Assembly (NCBI GenBank): GCA_943327025.2
Contig: CALPVO020000108.1
Coordinates: 1 to 7,080 of the forward strand
Reading direction: 5' to 3'
Length of the DNA stretch: 7,080 nucleotides
Source of the DNA: Janthinobacterium lividum
GTDB taxonomy: Bacteria; Pseudomonadota; Gammaproteobacteria; Steroidobacterales; Steroidobacteraceae
A program made the translations under genes and the position numbers. The notes below the pieces were generated by a model that was given only the letters and a program-made list of their open reading frames with translations, did not search any database and had not been told where the DNA came from. Each line of letters starts with the position of its first letter. The first letter of the stretch is position 1. Below are positions 6,574 through 7,080 of the stretch, one piece after another.

Positions 6574-6639
6574 CCGCAGATTGAAAACTCGCGGTCCGCG
6601 GATTGTAAATTCGATGCCCGCAAATTGAAAACTCCTTGC
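6574..6639. repeat. Three 22-bp tandem repeats upstream of the YkgJ-like gene
   Basis: Units at 6574-6595, 6596-6617 and 6618-6639 each start CCGC(A/G)(G/A)ATTG and continue with an A-rich core (AAAACT in units 1 and 3, TAAATT in unit 2). The units are diverged but exactly 22 bases apart, close to two helical turns. On the - strand the core reads TTTTCAAT or TTTACAAT, AT-rich within GC-rich flanks. They lie 35-100 bases before the YkgJ-like start codon. Confidence 0.75.
6602..6631 (-). promoter_or_regulatory. Possible promoter of the YkgJ-like gene within the tandem repeats
   Basis: On the - strand TTTTCA (6631-6626, unit 3) and TACAAT (6607-6602, unit 2) are 18 bases apart. TACAAT is a 5/6 match to the -10 consensus and TTTTCA a 4/6 match to the -35. 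Transcription would start near 6595 with a leader of about 55 bases. Because both hexamers fall in repeat units, the array may be promoter and operator at once. Confidence 0.4.
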
Positions 6640-6710
6640 CCGAGAAGGCAAACGGGCCCGCGCCGGAAGCGCGCATTAATGGGGCGAACACCAGCGCTAG
6701 GAAAGCCGCA

Positions 6711-6727
6711 CGCACCACCTTGGTGCG
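6711..6727. other. Inverted repeat in the divergent intergenic region
   Basis: CGCACC (6711-6716) and GGTGCG (6722-6727) form a 6-bp stem with a 5-base loop about 110 bases upstream of the candidate sigma-54 promoter. It is at a suitable distance for an activator-binding dyad but matches no consensus I can name. The rest of 6640-6832 shows no gene. Confidence 0.25.
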
Positions 6728-6832
6728 CAGCCACCTCCTGCCACCTCACCTCGGGCCTCTTCCCCGTCGGCCCGAAGCGTGAAAACCCCGCGCAATCAAT
6801 TCTCTAACGCATACCTTCCCGCATTACGCCAC

Positions 6833-6849
6833 TTGGCACGTTTCTCGCT
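6833..6849 (+). promoter_or_regulatory. Candidate sigma-54 (RpoN) promoter of the ATP-grasp gene
   Basis: TTGGCACG-TTTC-TCGCT matches the -24/-12 consensus TTGGCACG-N4-TTGCT with one mismatch. The invariant GG (6835-6836) and GC (6847-6848) are exactly ten bases apart. Transcription would start near 6860, just before the ribosome-binding site (GGAGG, 6861-6865) and the ATG at 6878. No sigma-70 promoter with proper spacing was seen here: TAATAT at 6849 has no -35 partner at 16-18 bases. Confidence 0.5.
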
Positions 6850-6877
6850 AATATCGGGGTGGAGGGGAACCACAAAA

Positions 6878-7080
6878 ATGACTACGCCTGCGTTTACTTC
6901 CGCTCAGCGGCCCCAGCCCTACGACGAGATGCTCGACGCCCAAGGGCAGCCGCGCGCGCATTGCCGTGGCTACGGCGACTGGCTGGCGCAGCGGTCCACC
7001 GGTTGGCTGGCCGAAAAACGCGCCGAGGCGGACGCCCTCTTCCACCGAGTGGGCATTACGTTCGCGGTCTACGGTGAAGA
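6878..7080 (+). CDS. Circularly permuted ATP-grasp protein (3' partial)
   Basis: The frame opens at ATG 6878, 12 bases after GGAGG, and runs off the window end with 67 full codons. The visible part begins MTTPAFTSAQRPQPYDEMLD and ends GITFAVYGE. The YDEMLDAQGQPRAH block followed by about 30 helical residues and GITFxVYG(D/E) is the N-terminal signature of the circularly permuted ATP-grasp type 2 family (PF14403, formerly DUF404/407). These proteins are predicted ATP-dependent carboxylate-amine ligases. In many proteobacteria they are encoded with an alpha-E domain protein and a transglutaminase-like protease, which would lie beyond this window. The catalytic ATP-binding part is not visible, so activity cannot be judged. 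A sigma-54-type promoter match lies just upstream. The usual family length is around 480 residues or more. Confidence 0.82.
   Translation, partial: MTTPAFTSAQRPQPYDEMLDAQGQPRAHCRGYGDWLAQRSTGWLAEKRAEADALFHRVGITFAVYGE

Noticed and set aside
6574..6639. CRISPR-like array
   Set aside because: The units are directly abutting with no spacers and differ from each other, so it is a tandem repeat.
6540..6749. N-terminal extension of the YkgJ-like protein
   Set aside because: It would translate the 22-bp repeats; family members start close to the first cysteine cluster, as does the ATG at 6539.

Overview
The window is GC-rich proteobacterial chromosome with dense, well-spaced genes. A large TonB-dependent receptor of the "VTVTGSRI" type, TPR-oxygenase fusion proteins beside it and REP-like palindromes suggest a gammaproteobacterium of the Lysobacterales/Xanthomonadales kind. 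That placement is an inference from gene style; the window holds no rRNA or other marker gene.

Left part (1-2709): two tail-to-tail genes, each fusing TPR-like helical repeats to a different 2-oxoglutarate/Fe(II) oxygenase. The + strand gene is cut by the window start and ends in a PF13759-like oxygenase domain. The - strand gene ends in an aspartyl/asparaginyl beta-hydroxylase (AspH) domain with all core catalytic residues. A GC-rich hairpin without a T-tract lies in the 40-bp gap between them.

Middle part (2745-6167): a 1002-residue TonB-dependent outer-membrane receptor on the - strand lies upstream of the AspH-like gene. A strong intrinsic terminator (11-bp stem plus T-run) lies between the two, so the hydroxylase is probably made by partial read-through. 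The receptor has a roughly 350-bp upstream region. It holds a possible promoter, a leader with competing stems and a Shine-Dalgarno (SD) sequence inside a small hairpin, and, further out, two REP-like palindromic repeats.

Right part (6168-7080): a small YkgJ-like cysteine-cluster protein (- strand) is divergent from the start of a circularly permuted ATP-grasp gene (+ strand, cut by the window end). The 338-bp region between them holds three 22-bp tandem repeats just upstream of the YkgJ-like gene and a good sigma-54-type -24/-12 match in front of the ATP-grasp gene.

The working picture is an uptake receptor (substrate unknown) co-transcribed with, and next to, TPR-guided protein or peptide hydroxylases. 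Next to it, and probably unrelated, are a metal-binding small protein and an ATP-grasp peptide-ligase-type locus. No CRISPR array, tRNA, rRNA, insertion sequence or complete novel defence system was seen.
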